Shown here: one piece after another, positions 1-9,336 of the stretch
Numbering within the stretch: the stretch's first letter is position 1
Layout of the letters: each line of letters opens with the position of its first letter
Source: Streptomyces sp. TRM70350
GTDB lineage: Bacteria > Actinomycetota > Actinomycetes > Streptomycetales > Streptomycetaceae
Length of the DNA stretch: 64,000 bases
Assembly (NCBI RefSeq): GCF_019219825.1
Contig: NZ_JAHUXH010000008.1
Span: 186,001-250,000 of the forward strand
Reading direction: 5' to 3'
Made by a program: the position numbers and the translations under genes
The notes under the pieces: model-generated
Seen by the model: only the letters and a program-made list of their open reading frames with translations
What the model was told of the DNA's origin: nothing
Database searches by the model: none

Positions 1-179
1 CTGCTTCTTCGTTGTGTATTGGCTTGCTCATTCTCACGGGACGGGCCCTTACACCGGTCCACCGGGCCGATGACCAGCGACCAGCACGCGGTTTGCGTCA
101 CCGCTGTGCGGTCAAGGCTGTCGTGATCGTTTCGGTGACCTTGTCTAGGACCATTCACTCGAAGCGAAGGCTACGAACC

Positions 180-623
180 GTGCGTACGTACAGCCCCAAG
201 CCCGGCGATGTGACGCGCCAGTGGCACGTCATTGACGCTCAGGACGTCGTCCTGGGCCGACTCGCCACCACTGCCGCCACCCTCCTCCGGGGCAAGCACA
301 AGCCGATCTACGCGCCGCACGTCGACGCTGGTGACTTCGTCATCATCATCAACGCCGACAAGGTGCACCTCTCCGGCAACAAGCGGACCCAGAAGATGGC
401 GTACCGCCACTCCGGCTACCCGGGTGGTCTGCGCTCCGTCCGTTACGACGAGCTGCTCGACAAGAACCCGGAGAAGGCCATCGAGAAGGCCGTCAAGGGC
501 ATGCTCCCCAAGAACACCCTGGGCCGTCAGATGCTCTCCAAGCTGAAGGTCTACCGCGGCGAGAACCACCCCCACGCTGCCCAGCAGCCGGTTCCGTTCG
601 AGATCACCCAGGTCGCGCAGTAA
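180..623 (+). CDS. rplM: 50S ribosomal protein L13
   Basis: Component of the large ribosomal subunit. The 147-residue protein begins [20 protein letters not shown] and carries the family signature around [25 protein letters not shown] and the HSGYPGGL motif. The GTG at 180 is chosen because it gives the usual actinobacterial length and follows GAAGG about 9 nt upstream; the frame stays open further upstream but that extension is not L13-like. It is followed 42 nt later by rpsI, the universal L13-S9 operon. The 179 nt before it hold the promoter and leader; no single promoter could be fixed there. Confidence 0.98.
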   Translation: MRTYSPKPGDVTRQWHVIDAQDVVLGRLATTAATLLRGKHKPIYAPHVDAGDFVIIINADKVHLSGNKRTQKMAYRHSGYPGGLRSVRYDELLDKNPEKAIEKAVKGMLPKNTLGRQMLSKLKVYRGENHPHAAQQPVPFEITQVAQ

Positions 624-665
624 GTCCGGCCACCCCCTAAGACTGAAGAGAATCTGAGGAGAATC

Positions 666-1178
666 GTGGCCGAGACCACTGCCGAGCAGCCGCTCGAAGA
701 GCTTGACATCGACAGCTACACCACCGAGTCCGAGGTCCCCGTCGAGGGCGAGTACACCTCGGAGTCCATGGCCTCCCGCTTCGGCGAGCCGCAGCCGGCC
801 GCCGGCCTGGGCCGCCGCAAGAACGCCATTGCCCGCGTCCGGATCGTTCCGGGCTCCGGCAAGTGGAAGATCAACGGTCGCACCCTTGAGGACTACTTCC
901 CGAACAAGGTGCACCAGCAGGAGGTCAACGAGCCCTTCAAGGTGCTGGAGCTCGAAGGCCGCTACGACGTCATCGCCCGTATCGCCGGTGGCGGTGTCTC
1001 CGGTCAGGCCGGTGCGCTCCGTCTCGGTGTCGCCCGCGCGCTGAACGAGGCCGACGTCGACAACAACCGCGGTCCGCTGAAGAAGGCGGGCTTCCTGCGC
1101 CGCGACGACCGTGCGGTCGAGCGCAAGAAGGCCGGTCTGAAGAAGGCCCGCAAGGCTCCGCAGTACAGCAAGCGCTAA
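666..1178 (+). CDS. rpsI: 30S ribosomal protein S9
   Basis: Small-subunit protein whose basic C-terminal tail reaches the P-site tRNA. The 170-residue product has an acidic N-terminal extension of about 45 residues (typical of Streptomyces S9), then the S9 core with [22 protein letters not shown] and the conserved terminal QYSKR. The GTG start has TGAGGAGAATC directly before it. Cotranscribed with rplM; a strong hairpin follows 15 nt after the stop. Confidence 0.98.
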   Translation: MAETTAEQPLEELDIDSYTTESEVPVEGEYTSESMASRFGEPQPAAGLGRRKNAIARVRIVPGSGKWKINGRTLEDYFPNKVHQQEVNEPFKVLELEGRYDVIARIAGGGVSGQAGALRLGVARALNEADVDNNRGPLKKAGFLRRDDRAVERKKAGLKKARKAPQYSKR

Positions 1179-1193
1179 TCGAGGGCTGTACTC

Positions 1194-1235
1194 CGAACGC
1201 CCCGACGGCACGCCACTGTGCCGCCGGGGCGTTCG
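1194..1235 (+). terminator. Rho-independent-type hairpin after rplM-rpsI
   Basis: A 17-bp stem with one mismatch (CGAACGCCCCGACGGCA against TGCCGCCGGGGCGTTCG) and a short loop, followed by TTTAT. It sits directly after rpsI and should end the ribosomal protein transcript. Confidence 0.85.
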
Positions 1236-1384
1236 TTTATCAACAGACACAGGCGTATAACGGCACAAGACGCTCAAAGTTTTGTGTGATCGGATGGTCA
1301 GGCATCGTATGCCTGGGACACCGGAGCCGCATGCGCGGGCCGCGCCCGTACGGCTACCGGACTGACGTTTCCTCAGGAGGACAA

Positions 1385-2743
1385 GTGGGACGACTCTTCG
1401 GCACGGACGGCGTGCGTGGTGTCGCCAACGCGGATCTGACGGCCGAGATGGCGCTCGGTCTGTCCGTCGCGGCGGCCCACGTGCTGGCCGAGGCGGGCAC
1501 CTTCGCGGGCCACCGGCCGACGGCGGTGGTCGGGCGTGACCCGCGCGCGTCCGGGGAGTTCCTGGAGGCCGCGGTGGTCGCCGGCCTCGCCAGCGCGGGC
1601 GTGGACGTCCTGCGCGTCGGTGTGCTGCCGACGCCGGCGGTGGCGCATCTCACCGGCGCGCTCGGGGCCGACCTCGGCGTCATGCTCTCCGCCAGCCACA
1701 ACGCCATGCCGGACAACGGCATCAAGTTCTTCGCGCGCGGTGGGCACAAGCTGCCGGACGACATCGAGGACCGGATCGAGTCCGTCTACGAGGAGCACCG
1801 GCGCGGTGAGCCCTGGGAGCGGCCGACCGGCGCCGGGGTGGGGCGGGTGCGGGAGTACGAGGAGGGCTTCGACCAGTACGTTGCGCATCTGCTGGGCGTT
1901 CTCCCGAACCGGCTGGACGGGCTGAAGATCGTCCTTGACGAGGCGCACGGAGCCGCGTCACGGGTGTCGCCGGAGGCCTTCACCCGGGCCGGGGCCGAGG
2001 TCGTCACGATCGGGGCCGAGCCGGACGGTCTGAACATCAACGACGGGTGCGGCTCGACGCACCTGGAGCAGCTGAAGGCCGCGGTGGTCGAACACGGGGC
2101 GGACCTCGGTGTCGCGCACGACGGTGACGCGGACCGGTGCCTCGCCGTGGACCACACCGGTGAGGAGGTGGACGGCGACCAGATCCTGGCCGTGCTCGCG
2201 CTGGCGATGCGGGAGCGTTCCGCACTGCGCTCCGGCACCGTTGTCGCGACCGTGATGTCGAATCTGGGCTTCAAGCTGGCCATGGAGCGCGAGGGCATCC
2301 GGCTGGTCCAGACCGCGGTGGGGGACCGGTACGTCCTGGAGGAGATGAAGGAGCACGGCTACGCCCTCGGCGGTGAGCAGTCCGGGCACGTGATCGTCCT
2401 CGACCACGCGACGACCGGGGACGGCACGCTCACCGGGCTGCTGCTGGCGGCGCGGGTCGCGGAGAGCGGGCGGTCCCTGCGGGAGCTGGCCGGTGTGATG
2501 GAGCGGCTGCCGCAGGTGCTGATCAATGTGCCGGACGTGGACAAGTCCCGGGTCGGGAACTCGGCCGAGCTTGCTGTTGCCGTTGCTGAGGCGGAGCGGG
2601 AGCTTGGGGCTACGGGGCGGGTGTTGCTGCGGCCTTCGGGGACCGAGCCGTTGGTGCGGGTGATGGTTGAGGCCGCTGATATTGATCAGGCTCGGTCTGT
2701 GGCGGGGCGGTTGGCTGATGCGGTGAAGTCGGCGTTGGGCTGA
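1385..2743 (+). CDS. glmM: Phosphoglucosamine mutase
   Basis: Converts glucosamine-6-phosphate to glucosamine-1-phosphate on the route to UDP-GlcNAc for peptidoglycan. 452 residues, the usual length. Visible motifs: N-terminal GTDGVRG, the phosphoserine loop LSASHN (Ser104), the Mg-binding loop DGDADR, the sugar-binding GGEQSGH and the C-terminal phosphate-binding RPSGTEP. The GTG at 1385 is chosen because AGGAGG lies 4 nt upstream and the protein then begins at GRLFGTDG. The functional partner glmS is 2.3 kb downstream on the same strand. Confidence 0.97.
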   Translation: MGRLFGTDGVRGVANADLTAEMALGLSVAAAHVLAEAGTFAGHRPTAVVGRDPRASGEFLEAAVVAGLASAGVDVLRVGVLPTPAVAHLTGALGADLGVMLSASHNAMPDNGIKFFARGGHKLPDDIEDRIESVYEEHRRGEPWERPTGAGVGRVREYEEGFDQYVAHLLGVLPNRLDGLKIVLDEAHGAASRVSPEAFTRAGAEVVTIGAEPDGLNINDGCGSTHLEQLKAAVVEHGADLGVAHDGDADRCLAVDHTGEEVDGDQILAVLALAMRERSALRSGTVVATVMSNLGFKLAMEREGIRLVQTAVGDRYVLEEMKEHGYALGGEQSGHVIVLDHATTGDGTLTGLLLAARVAESGRSLRELAGVMERLPQVLINVPDVDKSRVGNSAELAVAVAEAERELGATGRVLLRPSGTEPLVRVMVEAADIDQARSVAGRLADAVKSALG

Positions 2744-2791
2744 GAGCGGGGCGGGTTCGGGGTGGGGGGTTCTGCATGGTGCGGGCTGCGG

Positions 2792-2829
2792 CGCCGTCGT
2801 GGCTTGTCGCGCAGTTCCCCGCGCCCCTA
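2792..2829. repeat. Dispersed Streptomyces intergenic element (half copy)
   Basis: The stretch containing GTCGTGGCTTGTCGCGCAG and then TTCCCCGCGCCCCT resembles a short sequence that recurs between genes in many Streptomyces genomes, normally as an inverted pair. Only one arm is visible here; the place of the second arm is taken by the perfect hairpin that follows. Identification rests on memory of other genomes, not on a search. Confidence 0.5.
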
Positions 2830-2884
2830 AGGGGTCCTTGCACTATGAGCGTCCGACCCGGGCGGGCATAGTGCAAGGACCCCT
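2830..2884. terminator. Bidirectional hairpin between glmM and the DUF389 gene
   Basis: A perfect 18-bp inverted repeat (AGGGGTCCTTGCACTATG and its complement) with a 19-nt G+C-rich loop. It lies between two convergent genes and overlaps the stop codon of the minus-strand gene, so it can serve both. Confidence 0.85.
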
Positions 2885-3824
2885 AATCGGCGTTGCTCCG
2901 ACGGCGTCGTTGGGTTGACCAGAGCCATTTCTGGGCCAGCAGGGTGAGGGTGCCTGCCAGCAGGATGCCGAGCAGGTTGAGCAGGAGTTGCTCGATGGAG
3001 CCCACGGTCTGCTCGGTGTCGCCGTAGCTCAGGGCCACGGCCGCGTTCGCCGCGGCCGGGATCGTGGTCACGGAGATCGCGACACCGACCAGGGCGCCCG
3101 ACTTCGACGACGTCAGCGAGAGGGTGCCCGCGGTGCCCGCCAGGACCGCTACGACGAAGGAGAACCAGTCGGGAGCCCAGACGAACCCGGTCTGCGGCCG
3201 GGGACCCTCCAACCGGCCCTCGGTGAACAGGCCGACCGCGTCCATGAAGAGGCTGAAGAGCACCGTCGCCGCCATCGCCACCGCGAAGCCCACGAGCAGC
3301 GCGATCAGTGAGCGCAGCGCCAGACGGGGGTGGCGCTGCACCACCGCCGTGGAGATGCCCGTCAGCGGGCCGAACTCCGGGCCGACCGCCATCGCGCCCA
3401 CGATCAGGATCGCGTTGTCGAGGACGACACCGCAGGCCGCGATCATGGTGGCGAGTGTGATGAACGCGAGGTAGGTGACCGAGAGGGTCGACTCGTCGTG
3501 CGTGGCGTCGGTCAGGTGTTCCCACAGGACCGCGTCGGCGGCCTCGCCCGGGGCCTCCCTCTCGGCTTTCCGGGCGCGCTCGGACAGTGACAGGTCGATG
3601 TCCTCCACGGCGATCGAGCCGCTCTTTTCCAGGTCCAACTCCTGGAGCGCGCTGATGAGTTCGTCACCCGCCTCGCGCGCCACGTCGCACATCACGACGT
3701 CCCCCGAGGGGTTGCGGGCGGCACCCGGTATGACGACGAGGTGCGCGGTGCCGACCGTCCTCTCGATCAGTCGCACCACGGCGTCCGTCGTGTCGGCCGG
3801 GGTGATCAGGCGCAGATGCAGCAT
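2883..3824 (-). CDS. DUF389 family membrane protein
   Basis: Predicted inner-membrane protein of unknown function, 313 residues. An N-terminal soluble part of about 110 residues (MLHLRLITPADTTDAVVRLIE...) precedes the DUF389 membrane domain, recognisable by AILIVGAMAVGPEFGPLTG and by five or six hydrophobic segments. The ATG at 3824 is preferred to the longer in-frame start at 3851 because AAAAAGGG lies just upstream. It begins 38 nt after the coaA stop and may be cotranscribed with it. Its stop codon lies inside the convergent terminator. Confidence 0.88.
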   Translation of the reverse strand: MLHLRLITPADTTDAVVRLIERTVGTAHLVVIPGAARNPSGDVVMCDVAREAGDELISALQELDLEKSGSIAVEDIDLSLSERARKAEREAPGEAADAVLWEHLTDATHDESTLSVTYLAFITLATMIAACGVVLDNAILIVGAMAVGPEFGPLTGISTAVVQRHPRLALRSLIALLVGFAVAMAATVLFSLFMDAVGLFTEGRLEGPRPQTGFVWAPDWFSFVVAVLAGTAGTLSLTSSKSGALVGVAISVTTIPAAANAAVALSYGDTEQTVGSIEQLLLNLLGILLAGTLTLLAQKWLWSTQRRRRSNAD

Positions 3825-3861
3825 GACGCCCTTTTTAACAGCCCCGTTCAACAGCCCCGCG

Positions 3862-4848
3862 TTACAGCTTGCGCAGGCGCAGGCGCTGGACCTTGTGGTC
3901 CGGGCCCTTGCGGAGGATGAGGGTGGCGCGGCCGCGGGTGGGGGCGACGTTCTCCATGAGGTTGGGGCGGTTGATCGTGCGCCAGGTGGTGCGGGCGTAG
4001 TCGAGGGCCTCCTCCTCGGAGACCTGGGTGTACTTGCGGAAGTACGAGGACGGGTTCTGGAAGGCCGTTGCGCGCAGTTTCCGGAAGCGGTTCAGGTACC
4101 AGCGCTCGATGTCCTCGGGGCGGGCGTCGACGTACACGCTGAAGTCGAAGTAGTCGGCGAGGCCGACCCGGGTGCGGCCGTCCTTGCCGGGGAGGGCGGG
4201 CTGGAGGACGTTCAGGCCCTCGACGATGAGGATGTCGGGGCGGCGTACGACGAGCCGTTCGCCGGGGACGATGTCGTAGATGAGGTGGGAGTAGACGGGG
4301 GCGGTGACCTCGTCCTTGCCCGCCTTGATGTCGGCGACGAAGCGGGTGAGCGCGCGGCGGTCGTACGACTCGGGGAAACCTTTCCGCGACATCAGGCCGC
4401 GGGCTTCCAGTTCCTTGGTGGGGAGCAGGAAGCCGTCGGTGGTGACCAGCTCGACGCGCGGGTGCTCGGGCCAGCGGGAGAGCAGGGCCTGGAGGAGGCG
4501 GGCGACGGTGGACTTGCCGACCGCCACCGAGCCGGCGACGCCTATGACGAAGGGGGTGCCGGACTGGGAGCCCTGTTCGCCGAGGAAGGTGTTGAGCGCG
4601 CCTCTGAGGCCGTCGGTGGCGGCGACGTAGAGATTGAGCAGCCGGGAGAGCGGGAGGTAGATGTCCCGCACCTCGTCGAGGTCGATGACGTCACCGAGGC
4701 CGCGCAGCCTCTCGACCTCCTCCGCCGTCAGCGGCAGCGGGGTCTTGTTGCGCAGCGCGCTCCACTCGGCGCGGGTGAGGTCGACGTAGGGAGTCGCCTC
4801 CGGCCGGGGCCGGTGGGCGCTCCGCATCGGGGAGACCGGAGAGATCAC
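3862..4848 (-). CDS. coaA: Type I pantothenate kinase
   Basis: Phosphorylates pantothenate with ATP, the first step of coenzyme A synthesis. 328 residues, the size of the CoaA (type I) family. The P-loop [12 protein letters not shown] is at 103-114, followed by [24 protein letters not shown] and VEGLNVLQ, all typical of bacterial CoaA. The GTG start has no Shine-Dalgarno sequence; AACAAT lies 5 nt upstream, so the message may be leaderless. Divergent from glmS. Confidence 0.95.
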   Translation of the reverse strand: MISPVSPMRSAHRPRPEATPYVDLTRAEWSALRNKTPLPLTAEEVERLRGLGDVIDLDEVRDIYLPLSRLLNLYVAATDGLRGALNTFLGEQGSQSGTPFVIGVAGSVAVGKSTVARLLQALLSRWPEHPRVELVTTDGFLLPTKELEARGLMSRKGFPESYDRRALTRFVADIKAGKDEVTAPVYSHLIYDIVPGERLVVRRPDILIVEGLNVLQPALPGKDGRTRVGLADYFDFSVYVDARPEDIERWYLNRFRKLRATAFQNPSSYFRKYTQVSEEEALDYARTTWRTINRPNLMENVAPTRGRATLILRKGPDHKVQRLRLRKL

Positions 4849-4853
4849 AGTCC

Positions 4854-4859
4854 ATTGTT
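4854..4859 (-). promoter_or_regulatory. Possible -10 element of coaA (leaderless)
   Basis: AACAAT on the minus strand, 5 nt before the coaA GTG, with no ribosome-binding site in between. Weaker than the other examples in this window. Confidence 0.35.
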
Positions 4860-4987
4860 ACGGGAGTCTGAAGGGGTGGTGGGGTGGGATGCGTCACGCG
4901 GCTGATTCTGGGGCGAACTTGAGTGAAAGGGACGTACAGGAACGGCCGGTGGCCGACCGGAGGGTGAGGGCCGTGGAAGTCCCGGCC

Positions 4988-5001
4988 GGTACGTTCGTAC
5001 C
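4988..5001. promoter_or_regulatory. Inverted repeat in the coaA-glmS divergent region
   Basis: GGTACG-TT-CGTACC, a 6-bp palindrome about 60 bp upstream of the glmS -10 element. It has the form of an operator; the binding protein is unknown. Confidence 0.35.
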
Positions 5002-5037
5002 CTCGTGGGAATTTCCGATTTCGGGCACGCGGAAGCC

Positions 5038-5065
5038 TTTTCGGGTCGCTGTCGGGCCGTAGGCT
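5038..5065 (+). promoter_or_regulatory. glmS promoter (leaderless)
   Basis: TTTTCG, a 16-nt spacer and TAGGCT, a very good match to the housekeeping -10 (TAgPuPyT). The hexamer ends 7 nt before the glmS ATG, so transcription should begin at or next to the A of the start codon. No Shine-Dalgarno sequence is present. Confidence 0.65.
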
Positions 5066-5072
5066 GCCGGTC

Positions 5073-6920
5073 ATGTGCGGAATCGTGGGATACGTGGGGT
5101 CGCAGTCGGCGCTCGGAGTCGTGATGGCCGGGCTGAAGCGGCTGGAGTACCGGGGGTACGACTCGGCGGGCGTCGCCGTGCTCGCGGACGGTGGGCTGGC
5201 GGCGGCGAAGCGGGCCGGGAAGCTGGTCAACCTGGAGAAGGAGCTGGCGGAGCGGCCGCTGCCGACCGGTTCGACGGGGATCGGGCACACGCGGTGGGCC
5301 ACGCACGGCGGTCCCACGGATGCGAACGCGCATCCGCATCTGGACAACGCCGGGCGGGTCGCCGTCGTCCACAACGGGATCATCGAGAACTTCGCGTGCC
5401 TGCGCGCCGAACTGGCGGAGCGGGGCCACGACCTGGCGTCCGAGACCGACACCGAGGTCGTCGCTCATCTGCTCGCCGAGGAGTTCTCGTCGTGCGCGGA
5501 CCTCGCGGAGGCGATGCGGCTGGTGTGCCGACGGCTGGAGGGGGCGTTCACGCTGGTCGCGGTGCACGCGGACGAGCCGGATGTGGTCGTGGGGGCGCGG
5601 CGGAACTCGCCGCTCGTGGTGGGCGTTGGAGAGGGCGAGGCCTTTCTCGCCTCGGACGTCGCCGCGTTCATCGCCCACACGCGGTCGGCGATCGAGCTGG
5701 GTCAGGACCAGGTGGTGGAGCTGCGCCGGGACGGCGTGACGGTGACCGGCTTCGACGGCCGGCCGGCGGACGTGCGCTCGTACCACATCGACTGGGACGC
5801 GTCGGCCGCGGAAAAGGGGGGTTATGACTACTTCATGCTCAAGGAGATCGCCGAGCAGCCCAAGGCGGTCGCCGATACGTTGCTGGGGCGCATCGACGCG
5901 TCCGGCTCGCTGACGCTGGACGAGGTGCGGATCCCCGCGGGAGCGTTGCGGGAGGTCGACAAGGTCGTCATCGTCGCGTGCGGTACGGCCTTCCACGCGG
6001 GGTTGATCGCGAAGTACGCCATCGAGCACTGGACGCGGATCCCGTGCGAGGTGGAGCTGGCGAGCGAGTTCCGGTACCGGGATCCGATCCTGGACCCGCA
6101 GACGCTGGTCATCGCCATCTCCCAGTCCGGCGAGACCATGGACACCCTGATGGCGCTGCGGCACGCCCGTGAGCAGGGCTCCAGGGTGCTGGCGATCTGC
6201 AACACCAACGGCTCGACGATCCCGCGCGAGTCCGACGCGGTGCTGTACACGCACGCCGGGCCGGAGGTCGCGGTGGCGTCCACGAAGGCGTTCCTGACGC
6301 AGCTCGTGGCCTGCTACCTCGTCGCGCTGTATCTGGGCCAGGTGCGGGGCACCAAGTGGGGGGACGAGATCCAGGCCGTGATCCGGGATCTGTCGCACAT
6401 CTCCGGTGCGGTGGAGCGGGTCCTGGAGACCATGGAGCCGGTACGGGAGCTGGCGCGCACGCTCGCCGACAAGAAGACGGTGCTCTTCCTGGGGCGGCAT
6501 GTGGGTTACCCGGTGGCTCTGGAGGGCGCGCTCAAGCTGAAGGAGCTCGCCTACATGCACGCCGAGGGCTTCGCGGCGGGTGAGCTCAAGCACGGGCCGA
6601 TCGCGCTGATCGAGGAGGATCTGCCGGTGGTGGTCGTCGTGCCCTCGCCGCGGGGGCGGTCCGTGATCCACGACAAGATCGTGTCCAACATCCAGGAGAT
6701 CCGGGCCCGGGGCGCGCGGACGATCGTGATCGCGGAGGAGGGGGACGAGGCGGTGGTGCCGTACGCGGACCATCTCGTGCGGATCCCGGCGACGCCGACG
6801 CTGCTGCAGCCGCTGGTGGCGACGGTGCCGTTGCAGGTGTTCGCCTGCGAGTTGGCGACGGCGCGGGGGAATGAGGTGGATCAGCCTCGGAATTTGGCGA
6901 AATCCGTGACGGTGGAGTGA
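5073..6920 (+). CDS. glmS: Glutamine--fructose-6-phosphate aminotransferase (isomerizing)
   Basis: Makes glucosamine-6-phosphate from fructose-6-phosphate and glutamine, the committed step to UDP-GlcNAc. 615 residues. The N-terminal class II glutaminase domain begins with the nucleophile Cys2 (MCGIVGYVG) and has GHTRWATHG and HNGIIEN. The C-terminal half holds two SIS sugar-isomerase domains (about 290-430 and 465-605), with SQSGETMDT and the terminal KSVTVE. The ATG at 5073 is fixed because Cys2 must become the N-terminal residue. Supplies the substrate for glmM upstream. Confidence 0.97.
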   Translation: MCGIVGYVGSQSALGVVMAGLKRLEYRGYDSAGVAVLADGGLAAAKRAGKLVNLEKELAERPLPTGSTGIGHTRWATHGGPTDANAHPHLDNAGRVAVVHNGIIENFACLRAELAERGHDLASETDTEVVAHLLAEEFSSCADLAEAMRLVCRRLEGAFTLVAVHADEPDVVVGARRNSPLVVGVGEGEAFLASDVAAFIAHTRSAIELGQDQVVELRRDGVTVTGFDGRPADVRSYHIDWDASAAEKGGYDYFMLKEIAEQPKAVADTLLGRIDASGSLTLDEVRIPAGALREVDKVVIVACGTAFHAGLIAKYAIEHWTRIPCEVELASEFRYRDPILDPQTLVIAISQSGETMDTLMALRHAREQGSRVLAICNTNGSTIPRESDAVLYTHAGPEVAVASTKAFLTQLVACYLVALYLGQVRGTKWGDEIQAVIRDLSHISGAVERVLETMEPVRELARTLADKKTVLFLGRHVGYPVALEGALKLKELAYMHAEGFAAGELKHGPIALIEEDLPVVVVVPSPRGRSVIHDKIVSNIQEIRARGARTIVIAEEGDEAVVPYADHLVRIPATPTLLQPLVATVPLQVFACELATARGNEVDQPRNLAKSVTVE

Positions 6921-7058
6921 GGTGAGGACGGGCGGCGGTGAACGGCGTGGCGACGCGCCCCAACTGGCCGACCCAGGCAGCGTTTCATCGCGCCGCGGGG
7001 GCTGTCGTAATCTTCGTGACTTCGTGACCTGTGCGGCTGGGGGAAGGGGGAACCACGG

Positions 7059-7721
7059 GTGATTCACGTGGTTGTTGTGGATGACGAGCCGTTGGTCCGA
7101 TCCGGTCTGCGGGCGATCCTCGGCTCCGCCACGGACATCGGCGTGGTGGCCGACTGCGGGGGAGCCGAGGCGGTCATGACAGTCGCGAGGCATCGCCCGG
7201 AGGTGGTGCTGCTCGACATCCGCATGCCCGATGTGGACGGCCTGACCGTACTGACGGGCCTTGCCGCCATGACACCGCCCCCGGCGGTCGCGATGCTGAC
7301 GACGTTCGACGCGGGGGAGTACGTCGACCGGGCACTGCGCGCGGGAGCGGCGGGCTTCCTGATGAAGAACGCGTCCCCTGAGCAGTTGCTGCATGCGGTA
7401 CGGGTACTTGCCGGTGGGGGCAAGGTTCTCGCGCCCGAGGCCGCGGGCCCTGTCATCGGGGCCTATCTGACCTCGGCACCGGCGGATGACGCGGCCCGAC
7501 TGGTGTCGGCCCTGACCGAGCGGGAACGGCATGTGCTGGCTCTGGTGGGCCGGGGCATGTCCAACCGGGCCATCGCCGGGCGGCTGCACCTGGCCCACGG
7601 CACCGTCAAAGACCACGTCAGCGCGCTGCTGGCGAAGCTTGGCGGTATCAACCGGGTCCAGGCGGCGGTGATCGCCGAACGCGCCGGGATGCTCGACCCG
7701 TCTCCCGGGGCCCGGCGGTGA
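7059..7721 (+). CDS. NarL/FixJ-type response regulator
   Basis: DNA-binding transcription factor of a two-component system, 220 residues. The receiver domain has the acidic pair Asp8-Asp9, phospho-acceptor Asp53 (LLDIRMPDVDG), a Thr at the LTTF position and Lys103. The LuxR-type helix-turn-helix is near 150-212 (LTERERHVLALVGRGMSNRA). The GTG at 7059 follows a G-rich ribosome-binding site (GGGGGAAGGGGG). It overlaps the histidine kinase gene by 4 nt (GTGA), so the two are translationally coupled. Confidence 0.94.
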   Translation: MIHVVVVDDEPLVRSGLRAILGSATDIGVVADCGGAEAVMTVARHRPEVVLLDIRMPDVDGLTVLTGLAAMTPPPAVAMLTTFDAGEYVDRALRAGAAGFLMKNASPEQLLHAVRVLAGGGKVLAPEAAGPVIGAYLTSAPADDAARLVSALTERERHVLALVGRGMSNRAIAGRLHLAHGTVKDHVSALLAKLGGINRVQAAVIAERAGMLDPSPGARR

Positions 7722-9091
7722 CGGGCCCCGGGACGGCACGGACACCGCGGACCGCCCCGCATGCGGGGAAGAGGCCCGTCGCCGCCGTCGGACGGCCTCG
7801 GTCCGCTGCCCTCGCCGGTGCCGTTGCCGAGCGGCTGCGGCGCCTGGGTCCGGCCACCCTTCCGGTGTGCGTCGCCGCAGCGGACGGACTGGTCGTCAAC
7901 GGCCCCCACGCCGGGCCCGCGCTGTGGCTCGCGCTCGCCGCCGCGGCCGCTCTCGTGCTGCGCCACCGCCTGCCCGAGGCGGCGCTGGCCATCGGACTCC
8001 CGGGTCTCTACCTCGGCCACCTCGCCTTCGCGCCGCTGATCGCCCTGTACTGCCTGGCCGCGAAGCGCCGTAGCGCACTGGTGGGAGGCGTCGGCGCGAC
8101 CCTGGTCGCGCTGGCGCAGTTTCTCCCCCACCCGCCCGGCGACGTGGCCCTGCTCGGCCTCGACCAGGAGACGCTGCTGACCGCGCTCGACTCCTGCGCG
8201 CTCGGCGCCGGAGCCTTCGTCCTCGGACGGTCGACCCGTCAGCGGCGTGACCGGCTGCGCGAGGTCGCCGAGAGCCGGGAACGCGAGCACCGGCTGCTGG
8301 CGGAGCGCACCCTGGCCACCGAAAGGGCCCGGCTGGCACGGGAGATGCATGACGTCGTCGCCCACAAGGTCAGCCTCATCAGCCTGCAGGCGGGGGCGTT
8401 GCAGGTCACCGAGCCGGACGCGTCCGAGGTCCGGGAGACCGCGGGCTTGATCCGCGAACTGTCGGTCACCACTCTGACCGAACTCCAGCACCTCGTGGGG
8501 GTGCTGCGCGCAGGCGGCGGCACGGTCGGCGAACTCGCCCCACAACCCCGTATCGCCGACCTGCACACGCTGGTCGACGGCAGCGCCCTGCCGGTCGGAC
8601 TCCGCCTCGGGGACCTCCCGGCCGACCTGCCCGAGACCGTCGAACGCGCCGCCTATCGCACGGTCCAGGAGGCGCTCACCAACGTCCGCAAGCATGCTCC
8701 CGGAGCCGACACCGACGTGCGCGTGTGGTTCGACGCCGGGACCTTGCACGTCGAGGTGCGCAACACGGCCGCCGACCGGACGACCGCTCCCCTCGGGCTG
8801 CCCGACGGCGGGCACGGCCTGGTCGGTCTGCGGGAACGGGCAGAGCTGCTCGGCGGCTCGTTCAGCGCGGCCCCGCTGCCCGACGGAGGATTCCTGGTCC
8901 GCGCCGGGTTCCCCGTCCGGCCGCGCGGTGCCACGGAGTGCGTACCCGTGGCCGCTGCGCCGGACGGGGAACCCGGCGGCCCCGCCACACGGCGCCCGCC
9001 CATCGAGGCCGGGGCCGAAGCCGGGGCGGAGGCCGGTGCCGGGCCATGGCCCCGGAGCGGGGGCACGGCCGGAGTCCGGACGAAAACCTAG
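7718..9091 (+). CDS. NarL-family sensor histidine kinase
   Basis: Partner of the preceding response regulator, 457 residues. Hydrophobic segments between about 48 and 170 form the membrane part. A HisKA_3 dimerisation domain follows, with His211 in EMHDVVAHKVS, and then a GHKL ATPase domain with the N-box EALTNVRKHA and the G-box GHGLVGLRERAELLGG. The C-terminal 60 residues are an Ala/Gly/Pro-rich tail after the catalytic domain (EAGAEAGAEAGAG). The signal is unknown. The last 4 nt overlap the end of the opposite-strand DUF2283 gene. Confidence 0.93.
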   Translation: MTGPGTARTPRTAPHAGKRPVAAVGRPRSAALAGAVAERLRRLGPATLPVCVAAADGLVVNGPHAGPALWLALAAAAALVLRHRLPEAALAIGLPGLYLGHLAFAPLIALYCLAAKRRSALVGGVGATLVALAQFLPHPPGDVALLGLDQETLLTALDSCALGAGAFVLGRSTRQRRDRLREVAESREREHRLLAERTLATERARLAREMHDVVAHKVSLISLQAGALQVTEPDASEVRETAGLIRELSVTTLTELQHLVGVLRAGGGTVGELAPQPRIADLHTLVDGSALPVGLRLGDLPADLPETVERAAYRTVQEALTNVRKHAPGADTDVRVWFDAGTLHVEVRNTAADRTTAPLGLPDGGHGLVGLRERAELLGGSFSAAPLPDGGFLVRAGFPVRPRGATECVPVAAAPDGEPGGPATRRPPIEAGAEAGAEAGAGPWPRSGGTAGVRTKT

Positions 9092-9312
9092 GCGCGGGGC
9101 GCCTCCCGGCTGAGGAGTTCGGCCGGGAGGGCGGCCCGGGCGCCGATGACCTCGATGCCGAGCAGACGCCCCGACTGGTCGAAGTCGAGGGTCAGATCCG
9201 CCTCTCCACCCGGTGTCTCGACCGCGACCTGCCGGACGGCGGCCCCGTCCGCGATGCGCGCGACGAGGCAGACGTACGCGGTGTCGTTCTCCTGGTCGTA
9301 CTCGATGTGCAT
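9088..9312 (-). CDS. DUF2283 family small protein (possible immunity or antitoxin partner)
   Basis: 74 residues, MHIEYDQENDTAYVCLV... then DLTLDFDQSGRLLGIEVIGA. This is the DUF2283 fold, a short beta-rich domain often found next to RelE/DUF4258-like proteins. The ATG has GGGGAGCG upstream. It starts 24 nt after the stop of the secreted DUF4258-type protein and is surely cotranscribed with it, which suggests a neutralising role. That role is inference from neighbourhood and family. Confidence 0.85.
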   Translation of the reverse strand: MHIEYDQENDTAYVCLVARIADGAAVRQVAVETPGGEADLTLDFDQSGRLLGIEVIGARAALPAELLSREAPRA

Positions 9313-9336
9313 GGCTTCGCTCCCCGGGAGTTCCAG

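Noticed and set aside
171..1277. 368-codon minus-strand frame opposite rplM-rpsI
   Set aside because: Antisense to two ribosomal protein genes with certain identity; a shadow of high-GC coding sequence.
4845..7745. 966-codon minus-strand frame opposite glmS and a response regulator gene
   Set aside because: Shadow frame; glmS and the regulator have complete motifs on the plus strand.
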